From Stenotrophomonas_A sp035629025 (GTDB lineage: Bacteria; Pseudomonadota; Gammaproteobacteria; Xanthomonadales; Xanthomonadaceae), in assembly GCA_035629025.1 (NCBI GenBank), contig DASPIU010000023.1, positions 62,001 through 126,000 on the forward strand: a stretch of DNA of 64,000 nucleotides, given 5' to 3'. Of the stretch, positions 1 to 8,002 are shown one piece after another. The notes under the pieces are model-generated. The model was not told the DNA's origin. It worked only from the letters and a program-made list of their open reading frames with translations, and made no database searches. Every line of letters begins with the position of its first letter. The first letter of the stretch is position 1. The translations under genes and the position numbers were made by a program.

Positions 1-222
1 CGCCATCGACATGCCCATCATCATCAGCACGATGACCCGCCCGCCACGGCGGCGCAGGAACAGCGCGACGACGAACAGCACCGCCGAGAACAGCATCTGC
101 TGGACCACGTCCATCGGAACCGCCACCACGAACACCAGCAGCAGCGAACCGAGCAGCCACAAGGTCCAGGTGGCAAGCCGTGGCAGCAGTGAGCCGGGGC
201 GCGGCGCGGTGGCGATACTCAT
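1..222 (-). CDS. bcsA: Cellulose synthase catalytic subunit BcsA, N-terminal part (runs off the window)
   Basis: Only the first 74 codons are inside the window; the gene continues past base 1. The start is the ATG at 222. The visible protein has a short polar N-terminus, a hydrophobic helix (about residues 19-36, WTLWLLGSLLLVFVVAVP), a second helix (about 42-56), then a basic RRRGGR turn and a methionine-rich helix. This pattern, with a P-x-D turn between helices and RRxxGR after the second, is how BcsA family-2 glycosyltransferases begin. BcsA polymerises UDP-glucose into beta-1,4-glucan at the inner membrane and is activated by c-di-GMP through a C-terminal PilZ domain, which is not visible here. 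It follows bcsD and bcsR/P on the same strand, which supports the call. Confidence 0.75.
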   Translation of the reverse strand, partial: MSIATAPRPGSLLPRLATWTLWLLGSLLLVFVVAVPMDVVQQMLFSAVLFVVALFLRRRGGRVIVLMMMGMSMA

Positions 223-304
223 CAATGCTTCCTTTTGACAGCGGCCTGGGCGCGCGGGCGCGCCGATCCTTGGAGCCTGGCCGGAAGCGCGTCCGGCCTG
301 GCGC

Positions 305-748
305 TCAGCGGTTGAACATGCGCCGCAGCGGGCCGGCCGGCGACGGCGCTGCCTCGGCCTGCAACAGGCGCTTGAACAATTCGGTCAACGGCGTGGCGGC
401 GGCCGCGGCGGGCGGCACCGGCTGGCACGGCGACGCTTCGCTGCGCAGCGGGCGAATCGCGGCGAGGATCGGCGGGCTCGGCGGCGGCAGCGGATCGGGC
501 GCGGCCTTGATCGCGGCCGGGGTCGGGGCCGGGATCACGGCCGCGGGCGGCGCGGCAACAGGCGCGGTCACCGGGGCCGGTACAACGGGCGCCGGTGGCG
601 TCACCGGGGTGGCCGCAGCCTCGGCCACGGGCAGCTTGCCGGGGGAGAAGTCCCGGTACTGATCCGCGCCCTTGCTGCCGAGGCGTGCGAACAGCCGATC
701 GACATCGTCCAGTGGCGGGTTCGGTGCTTGCTTGTGCTTGTCGCTCAT
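305..748 (-). CDS. BcsR/BcsP family cellulose biosynthesis protein
   Basis: This 147-residue protein starts with a short conserved-looking segment (residues about 14-37, with DDVDRLFARLG and a YRDFSP motif) and continues into a long Pro/Ala-rich low-complexity linker, ending in a basic helix with LFKRLLQ. The N-terminal segment matches the pattern I associate with the BcsR/BcsP family. In enterobacteria BcsR is a short regulator of synthase assembly; longer proline-rich versions are called BcsP. An upstream in-frame ATG would overlap bcsD; the ATG at 748 leaves a 26-bp gap and puts the conserved segment at the N-terminus. Its place between bcsD and bcsA is the best support. Confidence 0.7.
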   Translation of the reverse strand: MSDKHKQAPNPPLDDVDRLFARLGSKGADQYRDFSPGKLPVAEAAATPVTPPAPVVPAPVTAPVAAPPAAVIPAPTPAAIKAAPDPLPPPSPPILAAIRPLRSEASPCQPVPPAAAAATPLTELFKRLLQAEAAPSPAGPLRRMFNR

Positions 749-774
749 CGTTGATCCCCAAAAACGTGTTGCGG

Positions 775-1230
775 CTATGCGGCGCGCGCCAGGCGCAGCC
801 GGCGCAGGTCGGGCGCGGCCGGCGGCTGCGGGCTGACCGCCAGGCCCGCCAGCATCCCCAGTTGCTGGAACCACCCCTCGTAGACCCCCGCCAGGAAACC
901 GTCGGCCCAGTCGCGTCCGGGCAGGGCCACCGTCAACGGAGCGGCGGCGTGGCTGATCTCCACGCTGCCGGGCTGCTCCTGCAGCCGGCACTGGCCCCAG
1001 TCGCTGTCCGCCCAGATCCGGTTGGCGGCTGCCTCCACCTCATCCAGCGCGGCGCAGCCGCCAATCGGATGACCCTGGGCGAAGCGGCGCCCGATGCGGG
1101 CCATCAGCGTGGCCAGCTCGTGGTCGGGCAGCTCGGCGGCGAACTCCTCGGCCATGGCGCGGACAAAGCCCAGCCATTGCCGCGAACACCCGCGACTGCG
1201 AAACAGCGTGGAAGGGTCGAACGAAGTCAT
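775..1230 (-). CDS. bcsD: Cellulose biosynthesis protein BcsD
   Basis: The 151-residue product resembles the BcsD family, which forms ring-like periplasmic assemblies in Komagataeibacter and is needed there for ordered cellulose. Visible family-like features are an N-terminal WLGFVRAMAEEFAAEL helix, a middle AANRIWADSDWGQCRL segment (the W-G pair before a hydrophobic strand is typical) and a C-terminal FLAGVYEGWFQQLG helix. There is no signal peptide, as usual for BcsD. It is the first gene of the cellulose operon, followed by bcsR/P and bcsA. A sigma-54-type promoter lies about 60 bp upstream. Confidence 0.8.
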   Translation of the reverse strand: MTSFDPSTLFRSRGCSRQWLGFVRAMAEEFAAELPDHELATLMARIGRRFAQGHPIGGCAALDEVEAAANRIWADSDWGQCRLQEQPGSVEISHAAAPLTVALPGRDWADGFLAGVYEGWFQQLGMLAGLAVSPQPPAAPDLRRLRLARAA

Positions 1231-1252
1231 GCGTGAACCATGCTGCGTGGGG

Positions 1253-1275
1253 TGCCCCGGGCATCATGCCCCCGG
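1253..1275 (-). promoter_or_regulatory. Hairpin in the bcsD leader
   Basis: GGGCAT-G-ATGCCC within a longer G/C-rich arm forms a stem in the presumed 5' leader between the sigma-54 site and the bcsD ATG. No T-run follows, so it is not an obvious terminator. Its role is unknown. Confidence 0.3.
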
Positions 1276-1290
1276 TGCAAGTGAAGCCTA

Positions 1291-1307
1291 TGCAAGCGCG
1301 ATGCCAA
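1291..1307 (-). promoter_or_regulatory. Candidate sigma-54 (RpoN) promoter of the cellulose operon
   Basis: On the minus strand the sequence reads TTGGCATCGCGCTTGCA. It has the invariant GG and GC dinucleotides separated by exactly ten bases, a TTGGCA -24 block and a TTGCA -12 block, so it fits the YTGGCACGNNNNTTGCW consensus closely. It lies about 60 bp upstream of the bcsD start, in the only intergenic gap before the operon. Confidence 0.5.
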
Positions 1308-1400
1308 ACATGACGTGACGCAATGCACAACTGCGAAGTGGATCGCACTTTACCCGAACACCGCCTGCATTTTCACCTTGACTCGCCGCTCAGCGGCAGA

Positions 1401-1416
1401 ACGCGCCGCAGCGCGT
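1401..1416 (-). terminator. Weak hairpin at the end of pncB
   Basis: ACGCGC-TGCG-GCGCGT is a perfect 6-bp stem touching the pncB stop codon, but no clear T-run follows. It may terminate or stabilise the pncB transcript ahead of the bcs promoter. The rest of 1231-1415 shows no gene. Confidence 0.3.
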
Positions 1417-2600
1417 CATGCCGGATCGGGGACCTCGGCCTGGAATACCTGGCGCAGGTAGCGCAGGTAATCGGGGTCGTCGCACATGCTCTTGCCGGGT
1501 GAATCGCTCAGCTTGGCCACCGGTTGGCCGTTGCAGCGGACCATCTTGATGACGATCTGCAGCGGCTCGGGCCCCAGGTCGTTGGTGAGATGGGTGCCGA
1601 CCCCGAACGAGACCCGGCAGCGGCCCTTGAAGTGGTCGTACAGCTCCATGACCTTGGCGATGTTCAGGCCGTCGCTGAAGACCAGCACCTTGGTGCGCGG
1701 GTCGATGCGGTGCTGCTCCAGATGGTCAAGCACGCGCTCGCCCCAGACGATCGGGTCGCCCGAGTCGTGGCGTATGCCGTCGAAGAGCTTGCAGAAGTAC
1801 AGGTCGAAGTCGCGCAGGAAGGCATCCAGGCCCACCACATCGGACAGGGCGATGCCCAGGTCGCCGCGGTACTCGCGCGCCCACGACTCCAGCGCCGCCA
1901 CCTGCGAATCGCGCAGGCGCGGGCCCAGGGCCTGGAACGCCTGCAGGTATTCGTGGGCCATCGTGCCCAGCGGAGTCATGCCGTAGCGGCGGGCGAAGTA
2001 GACGTTGCTGGTGCCGACGAAGCGCTCGCCCCAGCCTTCGCGCAGCAGCGGCAGCAATTCGCCCTGCCATTGCCGCGAATAGCGCCGGCGCGTGCCGTAG
2101 TCGGCGATGCGGCAGCCCTCGTAGCCCGGATGCGCGGTGAGCAGCGCGACCTTGGCGTGCAGCCGGCGTCGCCCTTCCTCGAAATCCGGCTGGCTGGTGT
2201 TGCGGAACCACACCTCGTTGATGATCGCCAGCAGCGGCACCTCGAACAGGATGGTGTGCAGCCACGGGCCGCGGATGATCAGCTCGATCTCGCCAGGCAC
2301 CTGTGCCGAGGGGCGCAGGGTCAGGTACTTGCGGTCGAGGTGGAACAGGCCGAGGAAATCGACGAAGTCCGGCTTCACGAAACGCATCGCGCGCAGGTAT
2401 TCGAGCTCGTCGGGCTGGAAGCGCAGTTCGCACAGCAGGTCAATCTCGGTGGAGATCTCGTCGATGAAGCGCGCCAGGTCGATGCCCGGCGTGCGGCACT
2501 TGAAGCGGTATTCCACCTGCGCGCCGGGATGCTGGTGCAGCACCGCCTGCATCATGGTGAATTTGTACAGGTCGGTATCAAGCAGCGAAGTGATGATCAT
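1416..2600 (-). CDS. pncB: Nicotinate phosphoribosyltransferase
   Basis: This enzyme makes nicotinate mononucleotide from nicotinate and PRPP with ATP hydrolysis, the first step of NAD salvage (Preiss-Handler pathway) in the cytoplasm. The 394-residue length is normal. The N-terminus has the family start LLDTDLYKFTMMQAVL, followed by VEYRFKCR. Other hallmarks are DYGTRRRYS, a GTSNVYFA stretch with the histidine-bearing GTMAHEYLQA that follows, the RHDSGDP segment and FSDGLN. It is preceded by the glycosyltransferase gene with a gap of 51 bp, so it may share its transcript. Confidence 0.95.
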   Translation of the reverse strand: MIITSLLDTDLYKFTMMQAVLHQHPGAQVEYRFKCRTPGIDLARFIDEISTEIDLLCELRFQPDELEYLRAMRFVKPDFVDFLGLFHLDRKYLTLRPSAQVPGEIELIIRGPWLHTILFEVPLLAIINEVWFRNTSQPDFEEGRRRLHAKVALLTAHPGYEGCRIADYGTRRRYSRQWQGELLPLLREGWGERFVGTSNVYFARRYGMTPLGTMAHEYLQAFQALGPRLRDSQVAALESWAREYRGDLGIALSDVVGLDAFLRDFDLYFCKLFDGIRHDSGDPIVWGERVLDHLEQHRIDPRTKVLVFSDGLNIAKVMELYDHFKGRCRVSFGVGTHLTNDLGPEPLQIVIKMVRCNGQPVAKLSDSPGKSMCDDPDYLRYLRQVFQAEVPDPA

Positions 2601-2651
2601 GGGATCAGCGCCCAGGGGGAAAGGGGGTTGCGCGCATTGTGCGCCCGCGCG

Positions 2652-3494
2652 TCAGCGAGCCTGGCGCCACAGGCGCGGCAACTGCGCGGCCGCATGCGCC
2701 CAGATCGCGAGCCAGACGCCGGCACGCACGGCCCAGTCGCGTCGCGGCCACTCGAACTTGCGGAAGTAGCGCCACAGGCCGCGGTGCTTGTGCCACTCCA
2801 CAAAGTACGGCCGCGAGCGGCTGGACACGCCACGCAGGTGCAGTACCTGCAGGTCGTTTGCGACCGCCACCACCGCGCCGGCCAGGCGCGCGCGGCGGCA
2901 CAGATCCAGGTCTTCGGCGTGCAGACGGTAGCCTGCGTCCCAGCCGCCAATGCGGTCGAACAGCTCGCGCGGCAACAGCATCAGTGCGCCGGAGATCGCG
3001 TCCACCTGCTGTAGCGGTTGCGACGGGTCAGCGGCCACGGCCAGCTGCGCACCGCGCCGTGGCGAGCGCAGCATCGCGGCAAAGTCCGGGTCGCGGCGGC
3101 GCACCGCGCCATCGGGCTGGCCGTGTTCGTCCACCTGCTCCACGCCCAGCAATCCCGACACGCACAGCTTGCGCGCACGTTCGCGCAGCTGGGCCAGGGT
3201 GTCCGGCGCAACCATCAGGTCCGGGTTGATGAACACCAGCCACGGCGATTGCGAATCGGCCGCGCCCTGGTTGCAGGCGGTGGCAAAGCCCGGGTTGTCG
3301 GGATTGGCGATGAAGTGCACGCGCGGATCTTCGATCGCATGCCGCTGCACCACGCTGAGCGTGTCATCGTCGGAGTCGTTGTCGACCACGCGGATCTCGG
3401 CGACATCGGTGGCCGCGCGCAGCCGCGTCAGACACTCGTCGATGGTGGCCGCGCTGCGGTAGGTGACCACCACCGCGGCGATGGCTGTGTTCAT
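2652..3494 (-). CDS. Family 2 glycosyltransferase (rhamnosyltransferase-like)
   Basis: The 280-residue product is a GT-A fold family 2 glycosyltransferase: AAVVVTYRSAATIDECL at the N-terminus, a VVDNDSDD nucleotide-binding segment, NPGFATACNQG, and FINPDL as the probable DXD-equivalent. GGWDAGYRLHAEDLDLCRRA follows as the acceptor-side ED motif. The C-terminal third has a YFVEWHKHRGLWRYF segment common in rhamnosyltransferase-like members. No signal peptide is seen. The ATG at 3494 overlaps the stop codon of the upstream gene by 4 bp, so the two are translationally coupled. The sugar donor and acceptor cannot be told from sequence. Confidence 0.85.
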   Translation of the reverse strand: MNTAIAAVVVTYRSAATIDECLTRLRAATDVAEIRVVDNDSDDDTLSVVQRHAIEDPRVHFIANPDNPGFATACNQGAADSQSPWLVFINPDLMVAPDTLAQLRERARKLCVSGLLGVEQVDEHGQPDGAVRRRDPDFAAMLRSPRRGAQLAVAADPSQPLQQVDAISGALMLLPRELFDRIGGWDAGYRLHAEDLDLCRRARLAGAVVAVANDLQVLHLRGVSSRSRPYFVEWHKHRGLWRYFRKFEWPRRDWAVRAGVWLAIWAHAAAQLPRLWRQAR

Positions 3495-4348
3495 TGCCCT
3501 GCCCCTTCTGTTTCGCCGAACAGGTCGCGCTGCGGCGCGGCCACCGGCGTGTGTGCATACAGCTGCTGCAACTGCTCGCGCAGCGCGGCCAGTGGATCGT
3601 CCATCAGAAAGCCCGCCAGGCGCGAGTGCCAGGCGGGCCAGCGCGTGGCCAGCGCGTCCATGTCGCCATCGGCGGGCACGCCTTCGGCCAGGCGCGCGAC
3701 GAAGGTCGTTTCGCACAGCACGTTGCGCCAGCCGAGCCCGGCCATGCGCAGGCTCAGGTCGATCAACGCCGCATACCACGAGCCGTAGCTGCTGGCGTCC
3801 AGCCCGCCAGCGCGGCGTCGCGCGCTGCCGCGCAGGGCCACCGCGTGGCAGATGGCGGCTGGCAATTCCGGATGCAACGGCGGCATCGCCGCGCAGGCGC
3901 TGGCCAGGCGTTCGTCGTCGTCTGGCAGCGGGTTGATTTCGCCCAGGCGCGGCCACGCCGCCGCTTCACCGGCATTGCTCCATGGCGTGGCGCTGGCAAT
4001 GGCGGCGTCGCGCGCAAAGCAGGCCGAGAGCTGGCGCAACCAGCCCGGCAGCGGCCGCGCCTGCGCCGACAGCACGACCACATCGGTCTCGCCACAGGCG
4101 CGCAGCATTTCGTCCAGATGCGCGACCTCTCCGATCGGCCGCTCGCGCCGCGTGTAGTGGGCCTGCAGGCGCGTGCGCGCCAGCCAGCTGTCGATCACCG
4201 CCACGCCGCGCGGGCCAGCCTGGGCGTCGTCGGCCAGCCACACCGGCGTGGCAGCGGGCGTGCCCGCTTCGAGCGCGCCCAGGCAGGCGTCCAGCGCGCG
4301 GTCATCGGGACCGACCGGCAGCAGGATGATGGGCTGCGCCGCGCTCAT
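3491..4348 (-). CDS. Glycosyltransferase-like protein
   Basis: The 285-residue product begins IILLPVGPDDRALDACLGAL and has VWLADDAQAGPRG and VVVLSAQARPLPGWLRQL blocks, which look like a diverged family 2 glycosyltransferase core in which the usual aspartates are partly replaced. A GGLDASSYGSWYAALIDLSLRMAG block resembles the acceptor-side region. It lies between the secretin gene and a clear family 2 glycosyltransferase and overlaps both by 4 bp. Whether it is catalytic or a partner of its downstream neighbour is unclear. The start at 4348 is set by the ATGA overlap with xpsD. Confidence 0.6.
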   Translation of the reverse strand: MSAAQPIILLPVGPDDRALDACLGALEAGTPAATPVWLADDAQAGPRGVAVIDSWLARTRLQAHYTRRERPIGEVAHLDEMLRACGETDVVVLSAQARPLPGWLRQLSACFARDAAIASATPWSNAGEAAAWPRLGEINPLPDDDERLASACAAMPPLHPELPAAICHAVALRGSARRRAGGLDASSYGSWYAALIDLSLRMAGLGWRNVLCETTFVARLAEGVPADGDMDALATRWPAWHSRLAGFLMDDPLAALREQLQQLYAHTPVAAPQRDLFGETEGAGQ

Positions 4349-6549
4349 CGCGCCGGCGGCAGGTAAAGCGGCTCCAGCGCCTTGAACTTGCGCCCGTACT
4401 CGTCGTTGAAGCGGCGCGCTTCGCCGGCGTCCTTCACGATGGTCGGGGTGATCAGCACGATCACTTCCTGGCGGTTTTCCTTCTGTACTTTGCTGCCGAA
4501 CAGCGCGCCGACCACCGGCAGGCGGCTGAGGAAGGGCACGCCGGACGAACCCTGCTCACCGCGGTCGCTGATCAGGCCAGCCAGCATGATGGTGTCGCCG
4601 CTCTGCACCGCTGCTTCGGTATGCACGCGACGGGTATCGATGGGCGGGTTGCAGGCGCTGGTGGTCGGATCGCAATTGGCGGGCGCTGCGCCGGGCGAGC
4701 TGACCTCCTGCACGATGTCCAGGAACACCGTGCCCTCGCGGGTGATGCGCGGTCGCACCTTGAGGATCACACCGGTTTCCAGGTACTGCACCTGGCTGTA
4801 GGTGCCGGTGGTGCCGATGCTGGTATTCACCGACACCGAGTTGATCGGCACCTTGGTGCCGACATTCAACGTGGCTTCGGCGTTGTTGCGCACGAACACC
4901 GAAGGCGTCTGCAGCAGGCGCACATCGGTGACCTTGTCCAGTGCCGAGATCACTGCTGCGGCGTTCTTGCCGAGAAAGGTCCAGCCGAGACCAGCGCTGC
5001 CAGTGATCGAGCCGGAGATATCGCCCCAGATGCTGCGGCCCGCCGCCGAAGGCAGGCCCGGCCCTGCGGGCGTAGGCACGGTTACGGCATTCTCGAAATA
5101 CCAGTTCACGCCATAGGTCAGCTCACCATCCAGCTTCACCTCGGCCACCTGCGCCTCGATGTGCACCTGCATCGGCATGGTGTCGAGCTTTTCGATCACT
5201 TCGCGGATCGAATGCCAGGCCTGCGGCGCGGCGCGCACCAGCAAGGTGTTGGTTTCCTCCACTGCCGAGACGCCAACGCGGTCGCCCTCCACCTCCAGGG
5301 TGACGCTGCCGTTGCCATCGCGGTGCTGCGACAGGCTGAAGTCGCGGCTGTTGCCGCCGATGCCGCTGCCATCCTGGCCGCTGCCAGTCCCGCTGGAAAT
5401 GCCGCCCAGGTTGCTGCTGCCCAGCGATCCACTGGAACCATCGCGGCCCTGCCCGGACTCGCTGTCCAGCGACATCTCGCTCGCACCCGGCGCCAGCGAC
5501 GCATTGTCACTGCCACGGCCACCGCCGCCAAACACTTCGGCCAGGCGATCGGCCAGCTCGCGTGCCTTGATGTATTTCAGTTCGTAGGAGAACAGCCGCG
5601 GCGCACCGCCGGCACTGTCGATGCGGTCCAGCCACTGCTGGATCTGGTCGAGATAGCGCGCCTGCGGGGTGATCACCAGCACCGCGTTGGCGTTCTCCAG
5701 CGGCATGAAGCGGAACATGCCGGCGCTCGGCGTGTTGCTTTTTTCGCCGAACACCTTTTCCAGATCACCGGCCACATCCTGGGCCTTGCCGGACTGGATC
5801 GGAAACACGCCCACCGACATGCCCGACAGCCAGTCCACGTCGAAGATGTCCACCGTGCGCTGGAAGTTCTCCAGTTCGGCGCGGGTGCCGCCGAGGGTGA
5901 TCAGGTTGCGCGCCGGGTCGATGCCGACGATGGCGTTGGGCCGCGCATACGGCTCCAGCACCTTCTTCATTTCGCTGGCGGAGATGTAGCGCAGCGGAAT
6001 CACCCGCACCTCGAAGCCGCGCGCGCTGGACGCCGGCGCGGTGCTCGGCGCGACGGTGCCGGCCAGCGCCTGATCGGCCGGCACGATGTTGTAGCGGCCG
6101 CCGCTGTAGACCATGCGCGCGTTGTTCCAGCCCAGCACCATTTCCAGCAGGTTGAGCGCCTGCGCCGGCGACACCGGCTTGGGCGTGGCCAGGGTCACGG
6201 TGCCCTGCACGCCCGGCGCGATGACGTAGTTCTGCCCGAGCATGTCGCCGAGGATCGCCTTGACCATGGCCTGCACCGACTCACCCTCGAAATTGAACGT
6301 GGCCTCGCCAGTGGACGCACCGGCCAGCGCCGGCGCCGGGCGCGCGGCAGCCGCACGGTTGATGACCTCGCCGCTGCCGCGCCGGATCACCGGCTGCGGG
6401 CCGGCATCGGTGCCGGCGTCGTCGGTGTGCTGCGGCACGCTGCGCGGCGGCGGCTGCGCCGGAGCGCGGCGGATGTCCGGTGTCGGCGTGCTGGCGCAGC
6501 CGGCCAATAGGCCCAGCAGAAGGGAAACGAGGACAACGCGTGACGTCAT
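4345..6549 (-). CDS. xpsD: Type II secretion system secretin XpsD (GspD)
   Basis: This is the outer-membrane channel of the type II secretion system. The 734-residue protein has a lipoprotein signal (LLLGLLAGC, Cys about residue 18), unlike many GspD proteins that rely on a separate pilotin. Then come N0-N3 domains (FNFEGESVQAMVKAILGDMLG, VIPLRYISASEMKKVLEP) and a Gly/Ser-rich loop (about residues 340-400) within N3. The C-terminal secretin domain shows VPINSVSVNTSIG and a TIMLAGLISDRGEQGSSGVPFLSRLPVVGALF stretch. The C-terminal end is short, without an S-domain, which fits self-piloting by acylation. It is the last xps gene, 9 bp after xpsN. Confidence 0.95.
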   Translation of the reverse strand: MTSRVVLVSLLLGLLAGCASTPTPDIRRAPAQPPPRSVPQHTDDAGTDAGPQPVIRRGSGEVINRAAAARPAPALAGASTGEATFNFEGESVQAMVKAILGDMLGQNYVIAPGVQGTVTLATPKPVSPAQALNLLEMVLGWNNARMVYSGGRYNIVPADQALAGTVAPSTAPASSARGFEVRVIPLRYISASEMKKVLEPYARPNAIVGIDPARNLITLGGTRAELENFQRTVDIFDVDWLSGMSVGVFPIQSGKAQDVAGDLEKVFGEKSNTPSAGMFRFMPLENANAVLVITPQARYLDQIQQWLDRIDSAGGAPRLFSYELKYIKARELADRLAEVFGGGGRGSDNASLAPGASEMSLDSESGQGRDGSSGSLGSSNLGGISSGTGSGQDGSGIGGNSRDFSLSQHRDGNGSVTLEVEGDRVGVSAVEETNTLLVRAAPQAWHSIREVIEKLDTMPMQVHIEAQVAEVKLDGELTYGVNWYFENAVTVPTPAGPGLPSAAGRSIWGDISGSITGSAGLGWTFLGKNAAAVISALDKVTDVRLLQTPSVFVRNNAEATLNVGTKVPINSVSVNTSIGTTGTYSQVQYLETGVILKVRPRITREGTVFLDIVQEVSSPGAAPANCDPTTSACNPPIDTRRVHTEAAVQSGDTIMLAGLISDRGEQGSSGVPFLSRLPVVGALFGSKVQKENRQEVIVLITPTIVKDAGEARRFNDEYGRKFKALEPLYLPPAR

Positions 6550-6558
6550 GTCTGCACT

Positions 6559-7353
6559 CTACGGGGTCGGTCGCACGGCGCCATCGCCGTTGCGTTGTGG
6601 GTTCTGTTGCTGCTGCAGGGCGCGGCGGCGCGCCTCGATGCGTTCGCGGATGGCATTGAGCTGCGCTTCGCTGGGCGCCGGCGGCGCTGCATTGGTGGCG
6701 GGCGTCGCGGCAGGTGCAGGCGTCGGCGCGGCACTGGCGGTGGGTGTCGCCGGCCGCGGCGCAGGCGGTGCCGGCGCCGACGGCGGCACCGTCACGGCAA
6801 CGGGCGCACCTGCCGGTGGCGGCGCTGCATTGGCGCCATTGCCACCACGCAGCACGGTGGGCGGTTCGCCACCGCGGCCGTCAAAGGTCTGCATGTCCAG
6901 CGTGCGCGCGCCGCCCGGGCCTTCGACCGTGGCGCTGCGCGCGCCCAGGCTCAGCAGGCGCCAGCCATCCACGGCATCGCCTTGCAGGCGCAGGCGCAAC
7001 GAGCGGCCCTGGTCGGTGGTCAGCGTCGCCATCTGCAACTGCGGGGTCATCAAGACGCCGGTCAGGCGCAGGCCGGTGCTCTGCTCACCCTCGGTGCGGC
7101 CAATCACGAAGGGATGCGGGCGGCGGTCTTCGGCGAATACCGGGCGCTGCGCGATCACCGCGTAGTCGGACAACTCGCCCAGACGCGGCGGTGCCAGCGC
7201 GGGTATCGCCGGCAGTGGCCGCTCGCCCACCGCTGCGGCGATCGGCGGCAAGCGCCCGCCCATGCCCAGCCCGGCCAGCAGGCACAGCAGCAGCGCCCAG
7301 CCAGCGAAGACCGCCAGCCACCATGTGCGCAGGCCGATCGCGTCAGCGCGCAT
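6559..7353 (-). CDS. xpsN: Type II secretion protein XpsN (GspC-like)
   Basis: The 264-residue bitopic inner-membrane protein has one N-terminal helix (about residues 11-31), a periplasmic linker, and a domain around residues 85-155 (LRLTGVLMTPQLQMATLTT, LRLQGDAVDGWRLLSL) that looks like the GspC homology region binding the secretin. The C-terminal third is a Pro/Ala-rich tail ending in a basic helix. In Xanthomonas, XpsN takes the place of GspC and contacts XpsD. It overlaps xpsM by 11 bp and precedes xpsD by 9 bp, the expected order. Confidence 0.85.
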   Translation of the reverse strand: MRADAIGLRTWWLAVFAGWALLLCLLAGLGMGGRLPPIAAAVGERPLPAIPALAPPRLGELSDYAVIAQRPVFAEDRRPHPFVIGRTEGEQSTGLRLTGVLMTPQLQMATLTTDQGRSLRLRLQGDAVDGWRLLSLGARSATVEGPGGARTLDMQTFDGRGGEPPTVLRGGNGANAAPPPAGAPVAVTVPPSAPAPPAPRPATPTASAAPTPAPAATPATNAAPPAPSEAQLNAIRERIEARRRALQQQQNPQRNGDGAVRPTP

Positions 7354-8002
7354 CGCCCGCCTCCGTGGTCACCGCGCCCGGGCGCACGTAGCCGGACAGG
7401 TCGAAGGTCACATCCAGGCCGTTGCCGCTGTCGCCCGGCGACGACGGCACGCGCTGCGCGAGCACGTTCAAGTTGTCGATGAACAATCCCGGCGCACCGG
7501 ATTCGAGCGAATGCAGCACGGTCGACAGTTCCAGCGTGCCGCAGCGCAGGCGCACCTGCACTGCGACGCGGGCAAAGCGCCCTTGCATGTCGGCCGGCAG
7601 GGTGGAGCGGTTGCTGATCGCGCAACTGCGATGGCCCGGGCTGGCCTGCGAGACGACCGTTTCCAGGCGCTGCACCAGCCCGGCCACGGCCAGCTCGGCC
7701 GACGCCTCGGGCAGGAAGCCCGAGCGCGCCGCCAACTGCGTGCGCGCACGTTGCAGCTGGCTGGCCACGCGCGGCGCTTCCTGCAACTCGGCGCGCACGC
7801 GCTGGCTGCGCTCGGCCAGCGCCTGTACGCGCGCTTCGGTGGCGAGCAGCGGCTGGACGAAGAACGGATGCACGATCAGCAAGTACAGCAGCGCCAGCAC
7901 GACGAGCAGCAGAACCAGGGCCCAGATGCGCTCGCGCCGGCTCGGCAGGGCGTTCACGGGGATGGCATCGATCGCGGACGTGCTCATTGCGGACGTGCTC
8001 AT
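7343..8002 (-). CDS. xpsM: Type II secretion protein XpsM (GspM)
   Basis: This 219-residue protein has one membrane helix (about residues 27-50, IWALVLLLVVLALLYLLIV) and a coiled-coil stretch after it (LLATEARVQALAERSQRVRAELQ). A ferredoxin-like periplasmic domain follows. XpsM dimerises with XpsL and links the inner-membrane platform to XpsN. It overlaps xpsL by 4 bp. The first five residues are repeated (MSTSA twice, 18 bp apart), so the second ATG at 7987 is a possible alternative start. Confidence 0.85.
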   Translation of the reverse strand: MSTSAMSTSAIDAIPVNALPSRRERIWALVLLLVVLALLYLLIVHPFFVQPLLATEARVQALAERSQRVRAELQEAPRVASQLQRARTQLAARSGFLPEASAELAVAGLVQRLETVVSQASPGHRSCAISNRSTLPADMQGRFARVAVQVRLRCGTLELSTVLHSLESGAPGLFIDNLNVLAQRVPSSPGDSGNGLDVTFDLSGYVRPGAVTTEAGDAR

